A stretch of 64,000 bases of DNA, from assembly GCF_004336745.1 (NCBI RefSeq), contig NZ_SJXD01000011.1, positions 1,116,001 to 1,180,000 on the forward strand, read 5' to 3'. The translations under genes were made by a program, and so were the position numbers. The notes beneath the pieces are model-generated. The model saw only the letters and a list, made by a program, of their open reading frames with translations, was not told the origin of the DNA and searched no databases. Positions 48,304-57,506 of the stretch are shown piece by piece (position 1 is the first letter of the stretch; every line of letters begins with the position of its first letter). The stretch is from Roseococcus sp. SYP-B2431 (GTDB lineage Bacteria > Pseudomonadota > Alphaproteobacteria > Acetobacterales > Acetobacteraceae).

Positions 48304-49536
48304 TTAGGGTGCGGCGGGGCAATTCGCGCTGACGGGCTCGGCGCGGAAACGCGCATTCATCCAGGCCAGAGCGTCGGCCGCACCAGCCGCCATCGAGCCG
48401 TTGTGGTCGGCACCCGGATAGCGGCGGTACTCAAGAAAATTCCCGCTCGCGCAGAGGCGGCGCACCATGTCGTCCGTATCGGCGGGCAGCACGGTCACGT
48501 CGGCCGTACCCTGCATCACCACGGTCGGAACGGGAATGCGAAGGTCGCTCGGCTCGTTCTGCGCCGCGACCACCAGGAAGGCCGAAAGGTCGGGATCCGG
48601 CAGGAACTGCTCCTTCGCGATGGCGGTCGCGAAATAGCTGTCGGTCAGCGTCCGCGTCATGCAGCCGAGCTGAAGCTCCGGCAGATGCGCGATCGCCTGG
48701 GGCGTCAGGATCTTCGCCAAATCGATGCTCGGGTGGTTCTGCGCATAGGATTGCAGAACGTAGAGCACATAGGGCAGCGCAAGCTCGACCTGGGGCGAGG
48801 CACGCACCGCGTTCAACCGGCTCACGATATGCGAGCCCGGCGCGAAGGCGAGGTTGCCCAGGAGCTGGAATTCCGGCGCGTAACCCCGCGCCAGCGCTGC
48901 GGCGAAGAGGTCGGTATGGCCGCCCTGGGAATGGCCCATCACGGCGAAGCGCGTGCCGATCGAGGGCTCGATGGCCCGCGCGGCGCGCAGCATGTCGAGC
49001 GCGTTCCGCGCATTCGGCACGCCCTGCAGGAAGGGATGCGTGCCCGCCACGCCGAGCCCCTCGTAGTCGCTCGCGACGACGGCATAGCCCGCACGCACGA
49101 AGCCATCGAGGAGCGTCGCGATCTTCTCGATATAGGAGTGTTCCGGACCGTTCGCGCCGTCGCGCGAGGGCGCGCAGATCGCCCCGAGGCCGGTCGTGCC
49201 ATGGGTCCAGTTGATCACCGGCCAGCCGCCCGCGGGAGGCCGCCCTTGGGGAATGGAGACGGTCCCCGAAACCGCGACCGTTCCACCCGCGCCGCCGAGG
49301 GAGCGATAGACCACGAGCCGGTTCCGCGACGCGCTGGCCAGCGCCATCGTCCCTTCCAGGGGGCGCGACCAGATCACGCTGCCGTGGCGGCCCGCGCGGC
49401 TTTGCGCTGGAGGCGCGTAGGCCGCATCGCCCGCCGGGGCGATGGGCGCCGCGTGGCTGGGACCGGCGAAGGCGATGGCAGCAAGAAACGAAGCGCCGGC
49501 GAGACCGAGGCGGCCGGCGTTACGGAACGATGTCAT
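48304..49536 (-). CDS. Secreted lipase/esterase (secretory lipase-like alpha/beta hydrolase)
   Basis: A 410-residue exported hydrolase. The signal peptide ends SHAAP (about residue 30). VINWTHGTTG supplies the oxyanion hole, GHSQGG the nucleophile, ADVTVLPADTD the acid and YPGADHNGS the His. The layout and C-terminal cysteine match the secretory lipase (LIP) family. It is 48 bases from the metallo-hydrolase gene on the same strand and may be in the same transcript. Confidence 0.88.
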   Translation of the reverse strand: MTSFRNAGRLGLAGASFLAAIAFAGPSHAAPIAPAGDAAYAPPAQSRAGRHGSVIWSRPLEGTMALASASRNRLVVYRSLGGAGGTVAVSGTVSIPQGRPPAGGWPVINWTHGTTGLGAICAPSRDGANGPEHSYIEKIATLLDGFVRAGYAVVASDYEGLGVAGTHPFLQGVPNARNALDMLRAARAIEPSIGTRFAVMGHSQGGHTDLFAAALARGYAPEFQLLGNLAFAPGSHIVSRLNAVRASPQVELALPYVLYVLQSYAQNHPSIDLAKILTPQAIAHLPELQLGCMTRTLTDSYFATAIAKEQFLPDPDLSAFLVVAAQNEPSDLRIPVPTVVMQGTADVTVLPADTDDMVRRLCASGNFLEYRRYPGADHNGSMAAGAADALAWMNARFRAEPVSANCPAAP

Positions 49537-49584
49537 GCGGGAGCTTTCGGGCCTGGAGGACTCCCATCTTCATAAGGATTCAGG

Positions 49585-50454
49585 TCAGGTCAACCGCCAG
49601 GCCTCGCCCTCGCGCACCGCCGCGCCGTCCTCTTCCAGCATGATCAGCTGCGACAGCATGCTGCGCCCCGCCGCCGCGATGAGGCGCGGGTCGAGCGGGC
49701 CATAGACCGGGCCGACCAGCGCCTCGACCGTCGCCGGCCCATGCTCGCGCAGGGCGGCCACGATGCGCGTCTCGCGCTTCTGCCGATGCGCTGACAGCCC
49801 GTCGAGGAAGGGCATGGGGTCGGGCAGGCTCGGGCCGTGGCCAGGAAGATAGAGCTCGTCGATCCCCTCGCGGGCGCGCAGCCTGGCGATGCTCTGCATG
49901 AAGCTGCGCATATTGCCGTCGGGCGGGCTGACGACGCTGGTGGACCAGGCCATCACATGGTCGGCGCTGAACAGGATGCCCGTGCCGTCTAGCGCGAAGC
50001 AGAGGTGGTTGCCGCAATGGCCGGGCGTGAAGAGCGCCGTGACGGATCGGCCGCCGATCTCGGCGGTCTCGCCGTCGGTCAGGCGGATCTCGGGGATGAA
50101 GCTGTGGTCCCCGCTCTCGCCCGGCGTCACGTGCGGGCCGTGGCCGTAGGTGGTCGCGCCGGTGATCGTCTTCAGCGGCGCCACGCCCGGCGAATGGTCA
50201 CGATGGGTGTGGGAGACGACGATCTGCGTGATGGTTTCGCCGCTGGTCGCCGAGAGGATCGCGGCGAGATGCGCCTCGTCGATCGGGCCGGGGTCGAGCA
50301 CGGCGACGCTGCTGCCCGTGCCGATCAGATAGGTGTTGGTGCCGCGATAGGTGAAGGCGCTGGGATTGTTGCAGATGATGCGGCGGACGCCCGGGGCGAT
50401 GGTCTCGACCTCGCCGGGCATCAGCGCGTCCTCGCGCCGGAAGGGAATGTTCAA
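49585..50454 (-). CDS. Metallo-beta-lactamase-fold hydrolase (LACTB2-like)
   Basis: A 289-residue enzyme with the binuclear zinc motif HTHRDH, downstream His in TPGHCGNHL, Asp in FSADHVM and His in LPGHGPS. A C-terminal winged-helix-like extension follows the catalytic domain, as in LACTB2/glyoxalase II relatives. Possible substrates are thioesters or RNA; not resolvable here. The start overlaps the DMT transporter stop by four bases. Confidence 0.9.
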   Translation of the reverse strand: MNIPFRREDALMPGEVETIAPGVRRIICNNPSAFTYRGTNTYLIGTGSSVAVLDPGPIDEAHLAAILSATSGETITQIVVSHTHRDHSPGVAPLKTITGATTYGHGPHVTPGESGDHSFIPEIRLTDGETAEIGGRSVTALFTPGHCGNHLCFALDGTGILFSADHVMAWSTSVVSPPDGNMRSFMQSIARLRAREGIDELYLPGHGPSLPDPMPFLDGLSAHRQKRETRIVAALREHGPATVEALVGPVYGPLDPRLIAAAGRSMLSQLIMLEEDGAAVREGEAWRLT

Positions 50455-51359
50455 GGACGGACTCCTGACTTCTTCTGGACAGCGCGGATCATCTCGCGTC
50501 GCAGGATGTAGAGGGCGGCCGCGACGATCAACCCCGCGCCCAGGAAGGTGAAGGGCCCGGGTTGCTCGCCGAAGACGATCCAGCCCAGCACCACGGCCCA
50601 GAGGATGCCGGTGTAGGAATAGGCGCCGAGGGAGGAGACCTGCGCGCTCGCATAGGCCTCGGTCAGCATGACCTGCGCCAGGCCGCCGAAGGCGCCGATG
50701 CCGATCAGGATCAGGAAGACCTCCCAGTCCGGCGTCACCCAGACGAAGGGCAGGGCCAGCGCGGCCAGGCCCGTGGTCAGCAGCGACTGCCAGATGACGA
50801 TCGTCGTGGAGCGCTCGGTGGCCGAGAGGGTGCGCACCAGCAGCGTGCTCGCCGCCGAGAAGAGGCCGTGGATGGTCGCGACCGCCATGCCGATGGCGAC
50901 CCAGGGATCGAGTTCCCCGCCGAAGGCCCCCTGCCCCAGCGCGATCACCAGCACCCCCAGGAAGCCGAGGCCGACTGCGGCGAAACGATGGACGCCCACC
51001 TTCTCGCCCAGGAAGGGAATGGCCAGGAGCGTCGCGAAGATGGGCGTGGTGTAGGTCAGCGCCGTCTGCTCGGCGAAGGGCAGCAGGGTCAGCGAGAAGA
51101 AGGAGCAGGCCATCGCCGTCGTGCCCGTCAGGGCGCGGAGCATATGGGCCGGCAGCCGCTTCGTCGCGAGCTGCGGATGGCCCATGCGCAGGACGATGGC
51201 GAGCACGACCGGCATCGCCAGCAGGCTGCGGAAGAAGATGATCTCGACGAAGGGAATGCGATCGCCGACGAGCTTGATCAGCGCGCCCATCACGGTGAAG
51301 AGCGCGGTCGCGGCGAGCATGAGCAGCGCGCCGCGCCGCGCGTCATGTCGCAGCGGCAC
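50451..51359 (-). CDS. DMT (EamA) family transporter 2
   Basis: A 302-residue inner-membrane protein with ten predicted helices in two EamA repeats (first TALFTVMGALIKLVGDRIPF; second GLFSAASTLLVRTLSA). Members export or import metabolites; the cargo is unknown. It overlaps the preceding DMT gene by 17 bases, and the two may have arisen by duplication or form a pair. Confidence 0.9.
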   Translation of the reverse strand: MPLRHDARRGALLMLAATALFTVMGALIKLVGDRIPFVEIIFFRSLLAMPVVLAIVLRMGHPQLATKRLPAHMLRALTGTTAMACSFFSLTLLPFAEQTALTYTTPIFATLLAIPFLGEKVGVHRFAAVGLGFLGVLVIALGQGAFGGELDPWVAIGMAVATIHGLFSAASTLLVRTLSATERSTTIVIWQSLLTTGLAALALPFVWVTPDWEVFLILIGIGAFGGLAQVMLTEAYASAQVSSLGAYSYTGILWAVVLGWIVFGEQPGPFTFLGAGLIVAAALYILRREMIRAVQKKSGVRP

Positions 51360-52284
51360 GCATCGCTCTTTCCTCGGTCCGGCGCACGCGCTCGCGATGG
51401 ACGTTGTAGATGCCGGCCGCGACCACGACGGCGGCGCCGGCCAGGGTGGTCCAGGCCGGAACCTCGCCGAAGATCATGAAGCCGAGCAGCAGGCCCCAGA
51501 GCAGCGGCGTGTATTCCAGCGGTGCCAGCGTGGCCACGCTGGCCAGCGCATAGCCGCGCGAGAAGAGCAGATGCGCCAGGGCATTCGAGGCGCCGAAGAA
51601 GCAGAGCAGCATGACCATCGTGACGGAGGGAAAAAGGTCCGGCCCATCCCCGGTCGTCGGCCAGAGCGCCGGGAAGGGCAGCGCCGCGAGCCCGAAGGGG
51701 ATATGCATCAGCATGAGCCAGAAGGCGATGGTGGTGGGCGTGTCCGTCGCGGCGAGCACGCGCGTCCAGATCCGGCTGACCGCCATGGCCGCGACCGCGC
51801 CGAGCAGGGGGATGGTTTCCCAGCGCCAGAGGTCGCCGCCCGGCTGCAGCATGATCAGCACGCCGCAGAAGCCGACGAAGCAGGAGGTCCAGCGCCGCCA
51901 GCCCACCTTCTCGCCCAGCATGGGGATGGCAAGCAGCGTCATCAGCAGCGGCGCGGCGGCGGCGACGGCATAGGAATCCGCGAGGCGATAGCCCCGGAGC
52001 CAGACGAGATACCAGACGATCGCGCTCGCGCAGTGCAGCGCCGAGCGCAGCAGGATCAGGCGCATGTTGCGCGGCCGGAGATCCCGCCCGCGCGACAGCA
52101 GCGCGACCGCCCCCGCGCCCGCGAAGCCGCGCCAGAGCAGCGCGCCCACCACGCCCACCGTCGGCAGGGCGTATTTCACCGCGACATCGGCCAGGGTGAT
52201 GATGACGAAGCCCGCCAGCGCCACCGAGAGGCCGCGGACCGCGGCCTCCCCGCTCGTCGACCGGCCGGGAGGGGCGTCAGCCAA
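51343..52284 (-). CDS. DMT (EamA) family transporter 1
   Basis: A 313-residue protein with ten helices and two EamA repeats (GFVIITLADVAVKYALPTVG; VAAMAVSRIWTRVLAATDTP). It overlaps the hydratase stop by eight bases. A tandem of two EamA genes next to a hydratase suggests transport of a compound from the same pathway. Confidence 0.9.
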   Translation of the reverse strand: MADAPPGRSTSGEAAVRGLSVALAGFVIITLADVAVKYALPTVGVVGALLWRGFAGAGAVALLSRGRDLRPRNMRLILLRSALHCASAIVWYLVWLRGYRLADSYAVAAAAPLLMTLLAIPMLGEKVGWRRWTSCFVGFCGVLIMLQPGGDLWRWETIPLLGAVAAMAVSRIWTRVLAATDTPTTIAFWLMLMHIPFGLAALPFPALWPTTGDGPDLFPSVTMVMLLCFFGASNALAHLLFSRGYALASVATLAPLEYTPLLWGLLLGFMIFGEVPAWTTLAGAAVVVAAGIYNVHRERVRRTEERAMRAAAT

Positions 52285-53104
52285 GAACGGCCTCGGCCTG
52301 CATGCAGGTGGCGCCCGAGCCGTCGCGGGTCTCGGCCACGGCCTGGTCGCCCTCGACGCGGACCAGCACGGTCAGGGGATTGCCGGCGAAGGCCGGGCGG
52401 CGGCCGCGGAAGGCGAAGCGGACCAGCCGCAGCCCGGGCGCGGCATCGAGGATGGCCTGGGCCAGGAAGGTCGCCTGGAGGGGGCCATGCACGACGAGGC
52501 CCGGATAGCCCTCCTCGCCCATGGCATAGGGCTGATCGTAATGGATGCGATGGCCGTTGCCCGTCAGCGCCGAATAGCGGAACAGCATCAGGGAATCGGG
52601 CATCAGCTCGATCCGCGAATCGGCCGCGAAGTCCGGCGCGGGCTCGCCGGTACGGACCGCCGCGCCCTCAGCGCCGCGATAGACGATGTCCTGCTCCTCG
52701 TGGAGCACCGGGCCGGCGGGACCGCCGATCTCGTGCTGCACCGTCACGAAGACCAGCCGGCCCGATCCGCCCGACTTCTCCGAGACGGATTTGATGGTCG
52801 AGCGCCGCCGCACCACGTCGTCCGCGCGCAGGCCATTGGAGGTGAACTGCAGCCGCCCGCCCGCCCACATGCGGCGCGGCAGGTCGTGCACGGGCGGCAG
52901 GAAGCCGCCGCGCCTGGGATGGCCGTCGGGGCCGATGCCCTCGGGCCGGCGCCAATCCTGGAAGAGCATCCAGTGCCAGAGCGGCGGAATCTCGTCCTTC
53001 GGCAGGTCGTGATCGAGCGTGGCGGCCAGCCCCTCGACGAGGCGGGGGTCGAGGCGGTCCTCCCGGGTCTCGGTCCGGCCGATATAGTCCTGGTGGCTGG
53101 TCAT
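52277..53104 (-). CDS. HTD2/MaoC-type hydratase (mesaconyl-C4-CoA hydratase-like)
   Basis: A 275-residue double hot-dog protein of the HTD2 / FAS1-like dehydratase group. The N-terminal half has PLWHWMLFQDW and LPRRMWAGGRLQF; the C-terminal half has FRYSALTGNGHRIHYDQPYA, with the Asn/His catalytic region of MaoC enzymes, then GLVVHGPLQATFLAQ. It should hydrate an enoyl-CoA, such as mesaconyl-CoA in C5 diacid breakdown. The ATG at 53104 overlaps the upstream membrane protein stop (ATGA). Confidence 0.9.
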   Translation of the reverse strand: MTSHQDYIGRTETREDRLDPRLVEGLAATLDHDLPKDEIPPLWHWMLFQDWRRPEGIGPDGHPRRGGFLPPVHDLPRRMWAGGRLQFTSNGLRADDVVRRRSTIKSVSEKSGGSGRLVFVTVQHEIGGPAGPVLHEEQDIVYRGAEGAAVRTGEPAPDFAADSRIELMPDSLMLFRYSALTGNGHRIHYDQPYAMGEEGYPGLVVHGPLQATFLAQAILDAAPGLRLVRFAFRGRRPAFAGNPLTVLVRVEGDQAVAETRDGSGATCMQAEAVLG

Positions 53105-54657
53105 GGGTCCTCGCGTCGGAAGATGCGATAGCCGGCGAAATCGGCCGTCTGGCGGTAGCGGCGGAGGGCGGTCGCGAAGCCGGGGTCGCGGCCGTAATAT
53201 TCCAGGTAGTCGAAGTCGCGGCCGCAATAGGGGATGGCGGTGTGGCGCGCGACCATCAGCGCCTGGGGCGGGCTGCGGGCCATGCCCTGGGTCACCGAAT
53301 CCCAGATCAGCCGCTCGCCGGGGCCCATCCCGGCCGGGTCGCGGTAGCGGGCGCCGTCCGGCAGGCAGTCCTGGTTGGCGGCCTGGACCAGCCAATTGTT
53401 CAGCGTCGGCAGCGTGGAGAGCGCCTTCGCGTAATTGAGCGCGGGGAAGACCGGGTGGATATCGGGCGAGAGCACCAGGACGCGGCCGCCCGGCGCATCC
53501 TGCCGGATCTCGGCGGCGATGGCGCCGGGCCAGGAATTCCGGAAGGAGACGGCGCGCCAGGTCTCCGCATTGAGCAGGCCCAGCAGCGCCAGGAAGCCGG
53601 CCGCGAGCGCCGCGAAGCGGGGCGAAATGCCGGCCGGCGAGGGCAGGTTAGCATCGAGCCAGCGCCCGGCCAGAAGCACGGCCAGCAGGGCGCCGAGCAG
53701 CTTGACCGGCATCACATGGTAGGACCAGCCGCGCATCTGCAGGAGGGCGGCGGCCAAGGCGCCGAGGCCCGCCAGGGCCAGCACCGGCGCGAGGCCCCTC
53801 GGACGGAGCAGGGCCAGCCCCGCGGCCGGCAGGAAGACCAGCAGCGCCGGCGCCATGCGCTCGTTCAGCAGCACGGCGCCCAGAGTCGCGGTGCTGTGAT
53901 AGTTCTCGAGCGCGAGCGGCAAGGCAAAGCCCTCGTAGTCCGGGAAGGCGAGGTGGATCAGCGCCAGATAGGCGGCCCAGATCGCCGCCATGGCCCAGGG
54001 CACCGGATCGCGGAAGCCGCGCCGGCCGGCGCGGCACAGCACGTAGAGCTCGACCAGCGCGGGGATGGCCAGGAAGTGCGGCTTCAGCGCGAGGAAGACG
54101 GCCGCGAGCAGCGCGACGCCCAGTGCCAGCGGCAGCGGCGTCCGCAGGCCCTCCGCCCGGCGCGCCGCCAGCACGAGATAGGGCAGCGTCGCGGCCAGCA
54201 TGAGGTGCTCGCGCTGGCCGAAGTCATAGCCGGCGGCGAGCAGGATCAGCGGGATCCCGACCGCCAGGCCGGCCATCGCGACCGGCCCTTGCGGCAGCCC
54301 CCGCAGCAGTCGCAGCGCCAGCCCGGCGCCGAGCGCGCAGACCGCCAGAACCGAAAGCAGCACGCCGTCGACAGGCCCGACGCCGAGCGCCGTCCAGAAG
54401 GCCATGGCCCCGCGCGTGAGCAGGAAGACCAGCGGTGGGTTCATGTCGATGAGGTCGCGATACAGCGCCTCGCCGTTTCGCCAACGCATCGAAAAATCGA
54501 GGACGGCCGCCACGTCATGATTGAGGGGCGGCGAGAGCACGATCGCCAGGAACGCTACCCCGGGCAGGGCGGCGATCGCCCAGAACGGCCAGGCGCTCCC
54601 GGACACCACCGGCGAGGGGCCCAGCGCCGGGGCCGGGTGTTGATCTGGCAGGCTCAT
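53101..54657 (-). CDS. GT-C-like polytopic membrane glycosyltransferase
   Basis: A 518-residue inner-membrane protein with about 11 helices and a C-terminal soluble part (about 395-518). Near residues 46-75, LNHDVAAVLDFSMRWRNG and then ALYRDLIDMNPPLVF match the first external loop of GT-C/ArnT-like enzymes, which carry an acidic pair and a YxD...NPPL segment and move sugars from a polyprenyl phosphate. It heads a minus-strand operon with metabolic genes, and is divergent from a methyltransferase-GT2-SMR set that could supply its donor. The acceptor is unknown. Confidence 0.78.
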   Translation of the reverse strand: MSLPDQHPAPALGPSPVVSGSAWPFWAIAALPGVAFLAIVLSPPLNHDVAAVLDFSMRWRNGEALYRDLIDMNPPLVFLLTRGAMAFWTALGVGPVDGVLLSVLAVCALGAGLALRLLRGLPQGPVAMAGLAVGIPLILLAAGYDFGQREHLMLAATLPYLVLAARRAEGLRTPLPLALGVALLAAVFLALKPHFLAIPALVELYVLCRAGRRGFRDPVPWAMAAIWAAYLALIHLAFPDYEGFALPLALENYHSTATLGAVLLNERMAPALLVFLPAAGLALLRPRGLAPVLALAGLGALAAALLQMRGWSYHVMPVKLLGALLAVLLAGRWLDANLPSPAGISPRFAALAAGFLALLGLLNAETWRAVSFRNSWPGAIAAEIRQDAPGGRVLVLSPDIHPVFPALNYAKALSTLPTLNNWLVQAANQDCLPDGARYRDPAGMGPGERLIWDSVTQGMARSPPQALMVARHTAIPYCGRDFDYLEYYGRDPGFATALRRYRQTADFAGYRIFRREDP

Positions 54658-54798
54658 GCTCCGGCTATCGCTTCCGCGCCCGCACTTTCGCCGCGCCGGC
54701 CCCAGATGCAAGGCCATTGCGGCGCTTTGCGGGCGATCTGCCCCTCTTCCGACGCAAGGATGACTTGCGGCCGCCGCTTCGGAAGTCGAGAAGAGCCC

Positions 54799-55542
54799 GT
54801 GGACGCTGCCGAATACGCCCTGATGGACGCGGTCGAGGACCGGATGTGGTGGTACCGCGCCATGCACGGCCACGCCCTGCGCGCCCTCCACGCTCTTCCG
54901 GAGGGCGCCCGCGTGCTCGATGCCGGCTGCGGGACGGGCGGCTTTCTCGCCCGCCTCCGCGAGGCGAGGCCGCGGGCCGAGCTCTACGGGGTGGAATACG
55001 CGGAAGGCGCGGCCGCCCGCGCCGCGAGGAAGGCGGGCGCCCATATCGCCTGCGGCACGGCGAACGCCCTGCCGTTTCCCGAGGCCTGCTTCGATGCCGT
55101 CACGAGCCTCGACGTGATCTGCCATGCCGGGGTCGATCCGTCGCAGGCCCTGGCCGAATTCCGCCGCGTGCTGCGCCCGGGGGGGCTGCTGGTGCTGAAC
55201 CTGCCCGGCCATGACTGGCTTAGATCGGCGCATGACCTGCGGGTCCACAATGCCCGCAGGTTCGAGCGCGCGGGCACCCGTCGCCTGCTGGAATCCGCGG
55301 GCTTCGCCGCCGCCGATGCCCGCCACTGGAACAGCCTGCTGCTCCCTCTCATGATCCTGCAGCGCAAGATCCTGGCGAAGCACGACGAGGCGGCGTCGGA
55401 CGTGACGCCCTACCCCGCCTGGCTCGATGCGAGCCTGCTCGCGATCTGCCGGCTCGAAGCCGCGCTGCTGCGCGCCGGGCTACGCTTCCCTGCTGGCGGC
55501 TCGCTCGTCACCACCGCCATCCGTTCCGAAAGCCGCCCATGA
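54799..55542 (+). CDS. SAM-dependent class I methyltransferase
   Basis: A 247-residue methyltransferase with motif I (VLDAGCGTGGFLARL), acidic residue on strand 2 (YGVEYAEG), the later SLDVICHAG and LRPGGLLVLNLPG, a Methyltransf_11-type pattern. The GTG at 54799 is taken because the conserved N-terminus starts there. The frame is open far upstream but only as a shadow of the opposite gene. Its stop overlaps the GT2 start, so it likely modifies a sugar or lipid in that pathway. Confidence 0.87.
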   Translation: MDAAEYALMDAVEDRMWWYRAMHGHALRALHALPEGARVLDAGCGTGGFLARLREARPRAELYGVEYAEGAAARAARKAGAHIACGTANALPFPEACFDAVTSLDVICHAGVDPSQALAEFRRVLRPGGLLVLNLPGHDWLRSAHDLRVHNARRFERAGTRRLLESAGFAAADARHWNSLLLPLMILQRKILAKHDEAASDVTPYPAWLDASLLAICRLEAALLRAGLRFPAGGSLVTTAIRSESRP

Positions 55543-56513
55543 ACCCCGAAGACGATCCCGTCGGCCCCTCTTTCATTGGCTTGTCCATCGTCGTGCCCGT
55601 CTATCGCGGCGCCGCCACGGTCGGCCGTCTCGTCGAGGCGCTCTCGAAGCTGCGGCCCGCCGGCGGCCTCGAGATCATCCTGGTGAACGACGGCAGCCCG
55701 GACGAGAGCGGCGACGTCTGCCGCCGCCTGGCCGAGACGGCGACGGTCCCGCTCACCTATATCGAGCACGCCCGCAACTTCGGCGAGCACAACGCCGTCA
55801 TGACCGGGCTGCGCCATGCCCGCGGCGCCTATGTCATCAACATGGACGACGACCTGCAGAATCCGCCCGAGGAGGTGGTGCGCCTCTACGACCACGCCCG
55901 CCTCGGCGGCTGGGACGTGGTCTACACGCGCTACGCCAAGAAGGAGCACGAAGGCTGGCGCAACCTGGGCAGCCGCTTCGCCAACTGGGTGGCCGACCAG
56001 CTCATGGACAAGCCCAAGGGCCTCTACCTCTCCTCCTTCCGCTGCATGAGCGCGATGGTGGTGAGGGAGGTCACGAAATACTCCGGCCCCTACCCCTATA
56101 TCGACGGCCTCGTCATGCAGGTGACGCAGCGTATCGCCTCCATCGAGGTCGCGCATTACGCGCGCGAGGAGGGCCAGTCGAACTACACCATGCGGCGGCT
56201 GATCCGGCTCTGGCTGAACCTCGCGACCAACTTCTCCGTGCTGCCGCTGCGGCTGGCGATCTTCGCCGGCGCCGGGATGGGCGCGCTGGGCTTCATCCTG
56301 GCCGTCTTCGTCGTCGTCGAGGCCTTCTTCCGCGAGACACCCTCCGGCTGGGCCTCCAGCATGACGCTGATGCTGCTCATCGCGGGCGTGCAGTTCCTCA
56401 TCCTCGGCGTGATGGGCGAGTATGTCGGCCGCGCCTTCCTCTCGGCCAACGGCAAGCCCCAAGGCGTGGTGCGCGACGTCGTCCGCCCGCGCGAGCCGGC
56501 CACGCACGAATGA
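55539..56513 (+). CDS. Polyprenyl-phosphate glycosyltransferase (GT2, ArnC/GtrB-like)
   Basis: A 324-residue GT2 enzyme. The catalytic domain has IVVPVYRG at the start, LVNDGSPDES with the nucleotide-binding acid, and MDDDLQNPPEE as the DxD-type motif; QSNYTMRRL is the amphipathic region. Two C-terminal helices anchor it in the membrane. This layout is that of ArnC, GtrB and DPM-type enzymes, which transfer a sugar to undecaprenyl phosphate. The start overlaps the methyltransferase stop (ATGA), and the next gene overlaps its own stop. Confidence 0.92.
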   Translation: MNPEDDPVGPSFIGLSIVVPVYRGAATVGRLVEALSKLRPAGGLEIILVNDGSPDESGDVCRRLAETATVPLTYIEHARNFGEHNAVMTGLRHARGAYVINMDDDLQNPPEEVVRLYDHARLGGWDVVYTRYAKKEHEGWRNLGSRFANWVADQLMDKPKGLYLSSFRCMSAMVVREVTKYSGPYPYIDGLVMQVTQRIASIEVAHYAREEGQSNYTMRRLIRLWLNLATNFSVLPLRLAIFAGAGMGALGFILAVFVVVEAFFRETPSGWASSMTLMLLIAGVQFLILGVMGEYVGRAFLSANGKPQGVVRDVVRPREPATHE

Positions 56514-56851
56514 TGATCCACTGGATCGCACTCTCGGCGGCCATCTGCTCCTCGCTGATCGGGCAGGTGCTGCTGAAGGCGGGCGCGGAATCGCTGAACG
56601 GCGCGGGCTTCGTGGAGCAGGTGCTGCGCTGGCAGACGCTGCTGGGGCTCTGCTTCTACGGCTCGGGCGCGATGCTCTACATCGTGGCGCTGCGGAAGAT
56701 CCCGATGAGCGTGGCCCTGCCCTGCACCGCTGCGAGCTACGTGGTGATCGCGGCGATCGGCTGGTGGTTCTTCGGCGAGGCGCTGGGGACGCAGAAGATC
56801 CTGGCCATCGCGCTCATCGCGGCGGGCGTCATCGCACTGGCAAGCGCGTAG
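56510..56851 (+). CDS. Small EamA/SMR-type membrane protein (ArnE/F-like)
   Basis: A 113-residue protein of four helices with GQVLLKAGAES near the start and GWWFFGEALGTQKILAIALI near the end, typical of the SMR/half-EamA group that includes ArnE and ArnF, the flippase for a polyprenyl-linked sugar. Directly after an ArnC-like gene, a role as flippase is more likely than drug efflux. It ends the operon, with a terminator following. Confidence 0.85.
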   Translation: MMIHWIALSAAICSSLIGQVLLKAGAESLNGAGFVEQVLRWQTLLGLCFYGSGAMLYIVALRKIPMSVALPCTAASYVVIAAIGWWFFGEALGTQKILAIALIAAGVIALASA

Positions 56852-56852
56852 C

Positions 56853-56880
56853 GGCCGGCCCGCCGGAAGGCGAGCCGGCC
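56853..56880. terminator. GC hairpin between convergent genes
   Basis: GGCCGGC (56853-56859) pairs with GCCGGCC (56874-56880), with an inner GCC-GGAA-GGC stem. It lies between the end of the SMR gene and the end of the cupin gene and can serve both, though neither side has a long T-run. Confidence 0.65.
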
Positions 56881-56890
56881 AGTTCTCACC

Positions 56891-57343
56891 TCAGATCCAC
56901 TCGGGCTCGGCGACGGGGTCCACCTTGATGTTCACGACCACCTCCTCGGTGCCGCTGCGCACGAGCACGCAATGCAGTTCCTCGGTCTCGGAGGCGTTGA
57001 GCTCCTGGTGCGGCACATAGGGCGGCACCAGGAACCAGTCGCCGGGGCCCGCCTTGGTGATATATTCCAGCCGCTCGCCCCAGCGCATGAGCGCGTGGCC
57101 GCGCACGATGTAGATGATGCTCTCCAGCTCGCCATGGTGGTGTGGGCCGGTCTTCGCGCCGGGCTTGATGAGGTTCGTTCCCGCCCAGAGGCGTGACGAA
57201 CCCGTCCGGCTGCCGCTGATCGCGACCAGACGGCCCATGCCCATCGTCTCGGGCGTCTCGGCGCTGCGCTCGCCGTCGAGCACTCGCCGGATGCCGTTCT
57301 CGCGCCAGTTGCGGGCATCGTGCTTCACGGAACCGTCCGGCAT
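56891..57343 (-). CDS. Cupin domain protein
   Basis: A 150-residue single cupin. Motif 1 is GPHHHGELESIIYIVRG, with the metal-binding histidines and Glu; motif 2 is PGDWFLVPPYVPHQELN, with the last His. The enzyme may be a metal-dependent dioxygenase or isomerase, or a binding protein; sequence does not decide. AAGGAT precedes the ATG at 57343. It is divergent from a Bug binding protein, a common pairing in catabolic islands. Confidence 0.87.
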   Translation of the reverse strand: MPDGSVKHDARNWRENGIRRVLDGERSAETPETMGMGRLVAISGSRTGSSRLWAGTNLIKPGAKTGPHHHGELESIIYIVRGHALMRWGERLEYITKAGPGDWFLVPPYVPHQELNASETEELHCVLVRSGTEEVVVNIKVDPVAEPEWI

Positions 57344-57506
57344 TTCACTAATCCTTTCGTATAAATTATCTATCCCTCCCCATACTGCCGGAATTATGCC
57401 GCCTTGCCTATTCCACGCCGGAAGCTGCGGGACTTGCGCGCCCGCATGGTATGCACTTCGTGGAAAGTGTGATGCAGTCCGGGATCGCGAACGCTGGGAG
57501 TGACCT
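57344..57506. promoter_or_regulatory. Divergent promoter region between cupin and Bug genes
   Basis: This 163-base gap contains the most AT-rich short stretch of the region (TATAAATTAT at about 57360-57369), suited to a -10 element for the cupin gene. A widely spaced inverted pair, TTCCACG (57412-57418) and CGTGGAA (57457-57463), could be an operator. Assignments are by eye. Confidence 0.45.
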
